Shown here: positions 26,095 through 33,548 of the stretch, one piece after another
How positions within the stretch are numbered: the first letter of the stretch is position 1
Layout of the letters: the number at the start of each line of letters is the position of its first letter
NCBI RefSeq assembly: GCF_946479885.1
Contig: NZ_CAMLHM010000029.1
Span: 1 to 46,467 of the forward strand
DNA from: an uncultured Devosia sp.
Lineage (GTDB): Bacteria > Pseudomonadota > Alphaproteobacteria > Rhizobiales > Devosiaceae
Direction: 5' to 3'
DNA: 46,467 bases
Program-made: the position numbers and the translations under genes
Notes under the pieces: generated by a model
The model's input: only the letters and a program-made list of their open reading frames with translations
The model's database searches: none
What the model was told of the DNA's origin: nothing

Positions 26095-26130
26095 AAGGGC
26101 GCCCGGGCCACTGGGGCGCCCTTCTTCTTT
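26095..26130 (+). terminator. Terminator after the 35-residue peptide gene
   Basis: AAGGGCGCCC (26095-26104) pairs with GGGCGCCCTT (26114-26123), followed by TCTTCTTT. It precedes the GST start by about 15 bp, so the GST would have to be started from within or just after it, or by read-through. Confidence 0.75.
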
Positions 26131-26145
26131 CCCGGGAGACAGACC

Positions 26146-26823
26146 TTGAAGCTCTTGATCGGCAACCGGAACTATTCGTCGTGGTCGTTGCGCCCCTGGC
26201 TGGTGCTCAGGCACTTCGATATTCCGTTCGAAGACGAGGTCCTGCAATTGCAGGGCGAGGGGTTCCGCGACGTGCTGGCGCAGCGCTCGCCGACCGCCAA
26301 GGTGCCGGTGTTGCAGGATGGCGACCTGGTGATCGTCGAAACCATCGCCATTATCGAATATCTGGCAGACCGCTTCCCCGAAAAGGCCATCTGGCCTGCG
26401 GACATCGGGCAGCGCGCCCTGGCGCGGGCTGCCTCGGCCGAGATGCACTCGGCCTTCCAGTCCTTGCGCAGCCACGCGCCGATGAACCTGCGGGCGTCTC
26501 ATCCGGGCAAGGTCAATATCGATACCGTGCTCAAGGACCTGCATCGCCTTGAGACGTTGTGGGGCGACCTGCTGGCGCGTTCGGGCGGCCCATTCCTGTT
26601 CGGCGCCTTCACGGCGGCCGACGCGATGTTTGCCCCCGTGGCCACGCGCATCCGCACCTATGCCCTGCCGGTTTCGGACGTGGCGGCCGGCTATGTCGAA
26701 GCCATCTATGGGCTTCCCGCCTTTCAGGACTGGCTCGCACAGGCGCGGCACGAGCCGTGGATCGTCGACGAGGACGAGATCGACGTGATCCAGGGTCGGG
26801 TCAAGCCGGGGACGCTGGTATGA
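26146..26823 (+). CDS. Glutathione S-transferase family protein
   Basis: The 225-residue product has a thioredoxin-like N domain starting with LKLLIGNRNYSSWSLRPWLVL, in which the serines after NY are the probable thiol-activating residues, and TAKVPVLQDGDLVIVETIAIIEYL, the glutathione-binding cis-Pro and ES/ET region. The C domain is all-helical. It probably conjugates or reduces with glutathione in the cytosol. The start is a TTG at 26146, preceded by GGGAGA; no ATG or GTG gives the conserved N-terminus. It overlaps the DUF1489 gene by 4 bp. Confidence 0.92.
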   Translation: MKLLIGNRNYSSWSLRPWLVLRHFDIPFEDEVLQLQGEGFRDVLAQRSPTAKVPVLQDGDLVIVETIAIIEYLADRFPEKAIWPADIGQRALARAASAEMHSAFQSLRSHAPMNLRASHPGKVNIDTVLKDLHRLETLWGDLLARSGGPFLFGAFTAADAMFAPVATRIRTYALPVSDVAAGYVEAIYGLPAFQDWLAQARHEPWIVDEDEIDVIQGRVKPGTLV

Positions 26824-27245
26824 TCCACATGATCAAGCTCTGCGTGGGGGTCTCGACCCTGCAGGAGCTCGAGGACTATCGCGATGAGCGCGCCCATTGG
26901 TGGGACGCCGACTATGGCGAGGATGTGCATGTCCACCGCACGCGCATGATGCCCAAGCGGGCGGCGGAGATGGAAGGTCTGGCCTCGATCTACTGGGTTA
27001 TATCGGGGCAGGTGGTGTGCCGGCAGCCCATCCTGCGGCTGGCCAGGTTCACCAATGCCGAGGGCATCGACTATTGCGATATCATCATGGCGCCCGACAT
27101 GGTGCGCACGGTGCCTTATCCCAAGCGGCCGTTCCAGGGCTGGCGTTACCTGCGGCCCGAAGACGCGCCGCCCGACCTGGGTGCCAATGAGAACGCCGAG
27201 TCGCTGGCGCTGGCGGCAGACCTGGCGAAGCTGGGGTTGATTTAG
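26820..27245 (+). CDS. DUF1489-family protein
   Basis: The 141-residue product matches DUF1489, a family restricted mainly to alphaproteobacteria: KLCVGVSTLQELEDYR, VHRTRMMPKRAAEM, GSIYWV-like GLASIYWVISGQVVCRQ, and PFQGWRYL. Function is unknown. The ATG at 26820 overlaps the GST stop (ATGA), indicating translational coupling; a second ATG lies three codons in. A large inverted repeat follows the stop. Confidence 0.9.
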   Translation: MIHMIKLCVGVSTLQELEDYRDERAHWWDADYGEDVHVHRTRMMPKRAAEMEGLASIYWVISGQVVCRQPILRLARFTNAEGIDYCDIIMAPDMVRTVPYPKRPFQGWRYLRPEDAPPDLGANENAESLALAADLAKLGLI

Positions 27246-27264
27246 GACGCCTATCGAGGCTCCC

Positions 27265-27392
27265 AACCCCCACCCTCACTCCCTCCCCACAAGGGGGAGG
27301 GAAGCCTGCTTTGTGCGAGGGGTGCGACTGTGCCACTGACCGAGGCCCCTTCGCCTCCCTCCCCCTTGTGGGGAGGGAATGAGGGTGGGGGT
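27265..27392. repeat. 128-bp inverted repeat
   Basis: The left arm (27265-27302) and right arm (27356-27392) are nearly perfect inverted copies. Both include ACCCCCACCCTCA or its complement and a CTCCCCACAAGGGGG-type core. It is located between the DUF1489 and VWA genes. Same family as 10703-10751 and, more distantly, 5979-6125 and 45962-46076. Confidence 0.8.
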
Positions 27393-27466
27393 GAGTCACG
27401 CGCGCTGGCTTGGTGGCGTGAGCTCTAACCCTTGCCGTCCACGACCCGCCGCCACATATTCAATCC

Positions 27467-28186
27467 ATGGCGAACAAGGACCCGATTGCCCGGCCTGCCG
27501 CGGGCCTGCCCCAGCAAGGCAAGGTCAGCGGCGATGTTGCGGCCTTCGTCAGGAAGGTCGGCGCGATGGCGCGGCCCAACGCGGCGCAGGACGGGCGGTT
27601 GCTGTTCGCGCTCGACGCCACGATGAGCCGGCAGCCTACCTGGGACCTGGCCTGTTCGCTGCAGGCTGAAATGTTCAATGCGATTCCCAAGGACAGTGCC
27701 CTTCAGGTGCAGCTGCTCTATTTCCGCGGGCTGGGTGAGTGCCGCGCTTCGAAGTGGGTGCTGGATGCCGGCGCGCTGGCGCGGTTGATGACCGGCATCG
27801 ACTGTCGCGGCGGCAATACGCAGATCGGCAAGGTGTTCGCCCATGCGCGGGCCGAGCACGCCAAACGGCGGATCAATGCTGTGGTCTATGTGGGCGATGC
27901 CATCGAGGAGAATGTCGACGAGCTGGCCGAGAAGGCCGGGCAATTGGGGCTGCTGAACTGCCCGATCTTCGTGTTCCAGGAAGGGCGGGACCGCCATGTG
28001 GAAGCCGCGTTTCGGGAATTCGCGCGATTGACCAAGGGCGCCTATGCCCGGTTCGATGCCGCGGCTCCACAGGAACTGGCGGCGCTGCTCAAGGCGGTGG
28101 CCGCCTATGCCAGTGGTGGACGCGACCTGCTCAAGCTGCAGGACAGCGGACCGGCGCAGGCACTGCTGGCGCAATTGCCCCGATGA
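27467..28186 (+). CDS. VWA-domain protein
   Basis: The 239-residue product is a single von Willebrand factor A fold. LFALDATMS (D50, T52, S54) is a variant of the DxSxS metal site, GGNTQIGKVF provides the following Thr, and AVVYVGDAIEE the Asp, so metal binding looks possible. There is no signal peptide, so it is probably cytoplasmic. It overlaps the next gene, a membrane J-domain protein, by ATGA; the two probably act together. The partner that the VWA domain binds is unknown. Confidence 0.87.
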   Translation: MANKDPIARPAAGLPQQGKVSGDVAAFVRKVGAMARPNAAQDGRLLFALDATMSRQPTWDLACSLQAEMFNAIPKDSALQVQLLYFRGLGECRASKWVLDAGALARLMTGIDCRGGNTQIGKVFAHARAEHAKRRINAVVYVGDAIEENVDELAEKAGQLGLLNCPIFVFQEGRDRHVEAAFREFARLTKGAYARFDAAAPQELAALLKAVAAYASGGRDLLKLQDSGPAQALLAQLPR

Positions 28187-28887
28187 CCTATCTCTTTCTT
28201 GGCAGCGTGGCCGTGCTGGCTGCCCTGGCGGCCTACCAGTACATACGGCGCATAAATCCAAGCCAACTTCGGCGCAGCCTGCGCTGGATCGTGGGCGGCG
28301 CTGCCGCGCTGGTTGCCGGCTTGCTGGTGCTGGTCCGGCGCTTTGACATTGCGCTGTTTGTCGGGGCCGCCGCAGTCTCGATCCTGCGCACGGGCCGGCT
28401 GGGGCCGTTCTCGTTTGACACCATCGGGACGGCGCAGCAGGGCAATGTATCGCGGATCAAGAGCCGGTATTTTGCCATGGAGCTCGATCACGATACCGGG
28501 ACGGTGGCGGGGCAGGTGCTGGCTGGGCAATTTGCCGGTGCCGACCTTATGGATCTGGGTGAAATGGATACCCGGCTGCTGATCGCCGAGATCGAGGGCG
28601 ATGCCGACAGTGTGAGCCTGCTCGAAAGCTGGCTTGATGCGAACAGGAGCGGCTGGCGCGAATATTTCGCCGAGACGGCGGCCGGAGCGGCGTCCGACGA
28701 AGCGGCCCCGCCTGATGGATCGGATGCCGAGGCCTACGCCATACTCGGCTTGCAGCCGGGCGCCAGCGACGCGGAAATCCGGGCGGCGCACCACGAACTG
28801 ATGAAAGGTGTGCACCCCGATCACGGCGGTTCGAGCTACCTGGCCGCCAAGATCAACGCCGCCAGGGACCGGCTGCTGAAGTCCTGA
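28183..28887 (+). CDS. Membrane-anchored J-domain (TIM14-like) protein
   Basis: The 234-residue product has two N-terminal membrane helices (about residues 3-20 and 35-65), a soluble middle, and a C-terminal J domain with the HPD tripeptide at residues 211-213 (GVHPDHGGSSYLAAKIN). Having the J domain at the C-terminus behind membrane helices is the layout of mitochondrial TIM14/Pam18 and its alphaproteobacterial relatives, which stimulate Hsp70 at the membrane. It is coupled to the VWA gene by a 4-bp overlap. Confidence 0.9.
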   Translation: MTYLFLGSVAVLAALAAYQYIRRINPSQLRRSLRWIVGGAAALVAGLLVLVRRFDIALFVGAAAVSILRTGRLGPFSFDTIGTAQQGNVSRIKSRYFAMELDHDTGTVAGQVLAGQFAGADLMDLGEMDTRLLIAEIEGDADSVSLLESWLDANRSGWREYFAETAAGAASDEAAPPDGSDAEAYAILGLQPGASDAEIRAAHHELMKGVHPDHGGSSYLAAKINAARDRLLKS

Positions 28888-28900
28888 CGCAAGCCCGGTG

Positions 28901-28916
28901 TTAATGCCCTGTTAAC
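28901..28916 (+). promoter_or_regulatory. Full CtrA-type box upstream of the first mipZ gene
   Basis: TTAA (28901-28904), seven bases, TTAA (28912-28915) followed by C. This is exactly the TTAA-N7-TTAAC consensus of the cell-cycle regulator CtrA known from Caulobacter and Rhizobiales. It lies about 55 bp before the mipZ start, a fitting place for activation or repression. Confidence 0.65.
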
Positions 28917-28970
28917 CATAGCGGCCCTTGTTAGCACCCAGTGGTGCAAGCACTGATTTGGGGGGCGGCG

Positions 28971-29819
28971 ATGGCGCGTGATGGTGCGCATGTCATTGTG
29001 GTGGGCAATGAAAAGGGCGGGTCGGGCAAATCGACCACGGCCTTCCATCTGGCAATCTACCTGCTCTATGCCGGGCACCGCGTAGCGACGATCGATGTCG
29101 ATGGTCGCCAGCAGACGCTGACGCATTATGTGCGCAACCGCCGTGCCCATACGCGCGATACCGGGCGCAGCCTGCCCAACCCGCTGCATTTCCATCTGCC
29201 GTCGGCCTGGGGCGATTCTATCAAGGAAAACCAGAAGGCCGAGTTCGACGTGTTCCGCCGCGCCGTGGGCGAGGTCGAGGACAAGGTCGATTTCCTGGTT
29301 ATCGATACGCCCGGCTTCGATACCAACCTGACGCGCCTGGCCCATTCCATGGCCGATACGCTGGTGACGCCGGTCAATGACAGCCTGATCGACATCAATG
29401 TGCTGGCGCGAGTCGACCCGGAAACCGGCCTGCCGGTCGAAACCAGCCATTATGCCCGGCTGGTCCAGCGCGCCCGGTCCGAGCGCATGGCGGTGGGCGG
29501 CGAGACGATCGACTGGGTACTGGTGCGCAACCGCATTTCCATGCTGGCGTCGCGCAATGCCAAACAGGTCCATGCCACCCTCGAGGGCATCGCCGCCCGC
29601 TTCGGCTGCCGCATGGCCGACGGCATTGCCGAGCGCGTGATCTTCCGCTCGCTCTTTGCCAGCGGCACGACCGTGTTCGACCCGCTGGACGAGGACGGCA
29701 GCGGAGAATCCTCCTCTGTGTCCCATGTCAGCGCCCGGCAGGAATATCGCAATCTGGTGGCGGCGCTGAACCTGCCATTGCGTGGCCAGGCCAGCGAGCC
29801 GGTGCGACTTTCGGCTTGA
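28971..29819 (+). CDS. mipZ: MipZ-type division-plane ATPase, copy 1
   Basis: The 282-residue product has the deviant Walker A GNEKGGSGKST (residues 12-22, K15 and K20), VATIDVDGRQQT, LVIDTPGFDTNLTRLAHSMADTLVTPVNDSLID, and IDWVLVRNRIS, all as in Caulobacter MipZ. MipZ dimerises with ATP, forms a gradient from the ParB-bound poles and blocks FtsZ assembly away from midcell. The ATG at 28971 after GGGGCGGCG gives the standard MARxxxHVIVVGNEKGG start; the frame extends ten codons upstream to a less likely GTG. A near-identical layout is repeated in the next gene. Confidence 0.93.
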   Translation: MARDGAHVIVVGNEKGGSGKSTTAFHLAIYLLYAGHRVATIDVDGRQQTLTHYVRNRRAHTRDTGRSLPNPLHFHLPSAWGDSIKENQKAEFDVFRRAVGEVEDKVDFLVIDTPGFDTNLTRLAHSMADTLVTPVNDSLIDINVLARVDPETGLPVETSHYARLVQRARSERMAVGGETIDWVLVRNRISMLASRNAKQVHATLEGIAARFGCRMADGIAERVIFRSLFASGTTVFDPLDEDGSGESSSVSHVSARQEYRNLVAALNLPLRGQASEPVRLSA

Positions 29820-29923
29820 ATCGCCTCCGTGCATTAAGCCTTTAACGAAAGATTCACCTAGCGGCACTTGCCAGTGGGCCTCCCAATCACGAGACTCTGG
29901 CCAAGCAGCAAACAGGTGGGGCG

Positions 29924-30826
29924 ATGGCTCGGCGGGGCGTGCATGTCATCGCGGTCGGCAATGAGAAGGGCGGGTCGGGCAAATCGACCACAGCCTTCCA
30001 TCTGGCCATTCATCTGCTCTACGAAGGCTTCAAGGTGGCGTCCATCGACGTGGACAGCCGCCAGCAGACGCTGACCCATTATGTCCGCAACCGCCGCGAA
30101 TGGGCGCGCAGCCGAGGCCTGCGCATTCCCCATACCACCCATTTTCACCTGCCGCTGTCGCGCGGCGATTCCATTCGCGAAAACCACCGCGCCGAGTTCG
30201 ACCTGTTCCGGCAGGCAATCTCCGAGGTCGAGCACGATGCCGACTTCCTGGTCATCGACACGCCCGGCTTCGACACCAACCTGACCCGGCTGGCGCATTC
30301 GCTGGCTGATACGCTGGTGACCCCGGTCAATGACAGCCTGATCGACCTCAATGTCATGGCGCGGTTCGACCCGGTGACGGGCGAGCCGACGGAAATGAGC
30401 CACTATGCGCGGCTGGTGCAGCGCGCCCGATCCGAGCGGCTGGCCATCGACGGCAAGACCATCGACTGGGTGCTGGTGCGCAACCGCATCTCCATGCTGT
30501 CGTCGCGCAATATGCGGCAGGTGCAGACGATGCTGGAGCGGATCGCGCTGCGGCTGGGGTGCCGGGTCGCCGATGGCATTGCCGAGCGGGTGATCTTTCG
30601 CTCGCTATTCCCCACGGGGATGACGGTGTTCGACCCGCTGGACGATGATCTCTTGGGCGGGCTGCCGTCCATGTCGCATATGAGTGCCCGACAGGAATAT
30701 CGGAGCCTGGTGGCGGCCTTGCATCTGCCCACCGCCGAGATAGCGGCGGCGCGTCAGGCCCTGGCGGCGCCCGATCCCGAGGACTCCACCCGGCGGTTCA
30801 TTCACATGATGCAGACCGAGTCCTAG
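29924..30826 (+). CDS. MipZ-type division-plane ATPase, copy 2
   Basis: This 300-residue product is a clear paralogue of the gene before it: the Walker A (residues 12-22), VDSRQQTLTHYVRNRRE, DTPGFDTNLTRLAHS, TPVNDSLIDLNV and IDWVLVRNRISML blocks align without gaps. It differs in the linker after the Walker B region and has a C-terminal extension ending RRFIHMMQTES. All nucleotide-binding residues are kept, so both copies should be functional. The 104-bp gap from copy 1 holds a CtrA-like sequence (TTAA-N7-TTCA, 29842-29856), so it may have its own promoter. Its stop overlaps the convergent small gene by 4 bp. Confidence 0.92.
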   Translation: MARRGVHVIAVGNEKGGSGKSTTAFHLAIHLLYEGFKVASIDVDSRQQTLTHYVRNRREWARSRGLRIPHTTHFHLPLSRGDSIRENHRAEFDLFRQAISEVEHDADFLVIDTPGFDTNLTRLAHSLADTLVTPVNDSLIDLNVMARFDPVTGEPTEMSHYARLVQRARSERLAIDGKTIDWVLVRNRISMLSSRNMRQVQTMLERIALRLGCRVADGIAERVIFRSLFPTGMTVFDPLDDDLLGGLPSMSHMSARQEYRSLVAALHLPTAEIAAARQALAAPDPEDSTRRFIHMMQTES

Positions 30827-31098
30827 GCGTCCCGGTCGCCGAAGATCAGATCGACCGCCCGGGCGCCGCCGGGCGCAAACACGTCGATATCGATGGTCAC
30901 CGGGTCCTGCACCATACGGCGCGTGCGGGCAGAGAGGGCCAGCACCACGCCCAGCAGGTCGCCGACGCTGCGCTTCCGCGGCAGCAGGCGCTGGGTGATG
31001 CCCGCCAATGCGCGGTTGCGCACGGCCATGTCCTCGGAAGCGAGGCTGGAGCGGCCGACGAAGTTGGCCAACTCGATAAGGGCAGTATTTTCGCTCAT
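30823..31098 (-). CDS. Small cytoplasmic protein of unknown function
   Basis: The 91-residue product (MSENTALIELANFVGRSSLA...) has no membrane segment or signal peptide and ends DLIFGDRDA. GGAG lies about seven bases before the ATG, which supports the gene. No family is recognised. It faces mipZ copy 2 tail to tail with a 4-bp overlap, sits 84 bp from the carboxypeptidase stop on the same strand, and could be a downstream member of that transcript. Confidence 0.65.
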   Translation of the reverse strand: MSENTALIELANFVGRSSLASEDMAVRNRALAGITQRLLPRKRSVGDLLGVVLALSARTRRMVQDPVTIDIDVFAPGGARAVDLIFGDRDA

Positions 31099-31182
31099 TG
31101 GGCTACTCCAAACACAGGCACCAATTTGCTTCCCCGGGGTGGCCGGCGCTCGTGGCGTCGGCTCATTATCTGTCGCTAGTTC

Positions 31183-32793
31183 CTAGCTCTGCATGGCCAG
31201 GCAGCTCATATCCTGCTGCTTGAGCTGGTTGCACATGGCCGTGGCATCGTCGCGTCCGCCAAAGCCGACGAAGCGGGCGCGGAAGAAGACCTGGCCGTTC
31301 TTTTCGAAGCGCTCGACATAGGAGCGGAAGTCGCCCAGCGTGCCGACCTTGCCGGCGGCATCGGCCAGCATGCCGCGGGCGCTGTCTTCCGACGGGCCGG
31401 CGCCGATCTGCACGATCCAGCCGCCCGGGGTCACGCCGGTATCTGCCGTGGCAACGGCGCCCGAGGTCATCAGATCGACCGGCTGGCCGCCCTGACCGCC
31501 CTGGTTGCCGACATTGGCCGGCGGCGGCTGGAAGCCGAGCGGCGCGGAGGGTGCAGTCTGGCCAAGGGCGGAGGGCGGCGCGCCCAGGTTGTAGCTCTCC
31601 GAGAGCCAGGCGCCGATGATGTCCTGGCTGGGGTAGGCGGGCTGCGGGGCCTGCGAGGGCGCGGCAAGGATGTTGGCGGCCTGCACGGCCGGCTGCAGGC
31701 CGAGATCGGCAGGCATGGGCGCCGGCAGCGGGGCGGCGCTAGCCACGACCACATCTGGCATGGGCTGGAGGGCGGCCGCCTGCGGCTGGGCGCCATTGGC
31801 GGCCACGAGTTGCGCCAGGCGGAAGCCGGGCAGGGGCATGGGCATGACGAAGACGGGCTGACTGGGCTGGGCAACCGCAACCTGCACGTTACCACCGCCC
31901 TGGCGACCCGGCACCGGGATCATGGCCGTTTGCAGATAGTCGCCACGGCGGCTCTCCGGCAGGTAAGCGGCGACCAGCTCGCGCACCTTTTGGTCGCGGG
32001 CGCCGGCCGAATTGAAGCCGAAAGCGACGACGACGATGTGGCGGCCGTCCTTGCGCGCGGCGGTCAGCAGGTTCGAGCCGGCGGCATTGATGTAGCCGGT
32101 CTTGATGCCGTCCACGGCGCCCATATAGCCCAGCACGCGGTTGTGGTTGCCATAGGTGTTGCGGCCGTAGCTGAAGCTGCGGGTCTGGAAGAATTCGTAA
32201 TAGCTGGGGAAGTGCTGGTAGATGGCGATGCCCAGGATGGCCTGGTCGCGCACGGTGGTGACCTGGCCGCCATCGGGCAGGCCCGAGGCATTGCGGTAGG
32301 TGGTGTTGCGCATGCCCAGGGCGCGGGCCGTGGCCGTCATGCGCTCGGCGAATTTCTCTTCAGAGCCGGAAATGTGCTCGGCGATGACGCGGGCCATGTC
32401 ATTGGCCGACAGGGTCACCAGCGACTTGATGGCGTCTTCCACGGTGATCTCGGCGCCGGCGCGCAGGCCGAGCTTGGTCGGCACGGCGGCGGCCGCGTGG
32501 CGCGACACGGTCATCTTGGTCGAAAGCTTGAGATTGCCGGCGTTCAGCTCCTGAAACAGCACATAGAGCGTCATCACCTTGGCGACCGAAGCGGGGTAGC
32601 GCTTGCTGTCGGCAGCTTCCTCATAGAGCACCTGGCCCGACTTGGCGTCGACCACGATGCCGGCATATCTGCGGAGATTTTCGATGGCCTGAGCAGGCGC
32701 CGCCGTATGGGCGCTGACCGCGAGGGCGACTAGAACTGCGGCAAAGGCGCGAATAAACACGACGCGCCATGGGGTTTTCGCCTGGGAAGCCAC
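31183..32793 (-). CDS. D-alanyl-D-alanine carboxypeptidase with C-terminal SPOR domain
   Basis: The 536-residue product has a signal peptide (AFAAVLVALAVSAHTAAPAQA), a penicillin-binding domain with S69-V-A-K72, S129-A-N131 and K231-T-G233, a long Ala/Pro/Gln-rich linker, and a C-terminal SPOR domain (about the last 75 residues). It trims pentapeptides in peptidoglycan, and SPOR domains bind denuded glycan at the division site, so it probably acts at the septum. I prefer the GTG at 32793, which has GGAG six bases upstream; an ATG at 32898 would put 35 unrelated residues before the signal peptide. Confidence 0.9.
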   Translation of the reverse strand: MASQAKTPWRVVFIRAFAAVLVALAVSAHTAAPAQAIENLRRYAGIVVDAKSGQVLYEEAADSKRYPASVAKVMTLYVLFQELNAGNLKLSTKMTVSRHAAAAVPTKLGLRAGAEITVEDAIKSLVTLSANDMARVIAEHISGSEEKFAERMTATARALGMRNTTYRNASGLPDGGQVTTVRDQAILGIAIYQHFPSYYEFFQTRSFSYGRNTYGNHNRVLGYMGAVDGIKTGYINAAGSNLLTAARKDGRHIVVVAFGFNSAGARDQKVRELVAAYLPESRRGDYLQTAMIPVPGRQGGGNVQVAVAQPSQPVFVMPMPLPGFRLAQLVAANGAQPQAAALQPMPDVVVASAAPLPAPMPADLGLQPAVQAANILAAPSQAPQPAYPSQDIIGAWLSESYNLGAPPSALGQTAPSAPLGFQPPPANVGNQGGQGGQPVDLMTSGAVATADTGVTPGGWIVQIGAGPSEDSARGMLADAAGKVGTLGDFRSYVERFEKNGQVFFRARFVGFGGRDDATAMCNQLKQQDMSCLAMQS

Positions 32794-33071
32794 CCGGTAC
32801 TCCAACTTTACTCTCGGGCACTTCTGCGCCCGTACGCAACACAACTGGCTGGATGATCCGGGTGAGCCCCACGCGTCCGAATGATCCACTATCCCCATGA
32901 GGATAGGTCAGCGCCGTTACCATTCCGTAAAATGCGAGCGAATTTGGCGAGGGTGTGGAAGGATGGTCACGGATGAGTGAGGGGCGACGCCCTGCACCGC
33001 GGCCATCAATGACAGCCATCACGAATTCGGGACATCTTGCCCCTTAACACGGGCGATCTTTTGCCTACATA

Positions 33072-33539
33072 ATGGTCCTCACCATGCTGCTTCGTTTTCC
33101 TCTACGACAGATGTCTCCCATGTATGCCAATGACCTCCTCGCTTTGACCGATGAGGCCCCAGCCGCCCTGCGACTGGTGCCTGTGCCCGCCTATGCGGGG
33201 CCAAAGGAGGACGATCCGGGCAAGGGTGGGGACGGTAAAGGCGGCACCGAAACCGGGACGATCACCAAGACCCGTCCCAAGACCAAGCGCCCGAATCTCT
33301 ATCGGGTGCTGCTCCTCAACGACGACTACACGCCGATGGAATTCGTCGTTCTGGTCTTGCAGGATGTCTTCAACAAATCGCGTGAAGACGCCATGCAGAT
33401 CATGCTGCACGTACACCAGAAGGGGGTGGGTGAGTGCGGCGTATATCCATACGAAGTCGCCGAAACCAAGGTGACCCGCGTCATGGATACGGCACGCAAG
33501 AACCAGCATCCGCTGCAATGCGTGATGGAAAAGCAATAG
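33072..33539 (+). CDS. clpS: ATP-dependent Clp protease adaptor ClpS
   Basis: The C-terminal ~85 residues are a standard ClpS core: [43 protein letters not shown] and [11 protein letters not shown], including the residues that hold N-degron side chains. The N-terminal part is variable and linker-like ([13 protein letters not shown]). ATGs at 33072, 33084, 33111 and 33120 are all possible starts and no clear ribosome binding site decides; 33120 ([11 protein letters not shown]) would give 139 residues. It hands N-end-rule substrates to ClpA, encoded 9 bp downstream. Confidence 0.92.
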   Translation: MVLTMLLRFPLRQMSPMYANDLLALTDEAPAALRLVPVPAYAGPKEDDPGKGGDGKGGTETGTITKTRPKTKRPNLYRVLLLNDDYTPMEFVVLVLQDVFNKSREDAMQIMLHVHQKGVGECGVYPYEVAETKVTRVMDTARKNQHPLQCVMEKQ

Positions 33540-33548
33540 GAACATCAT

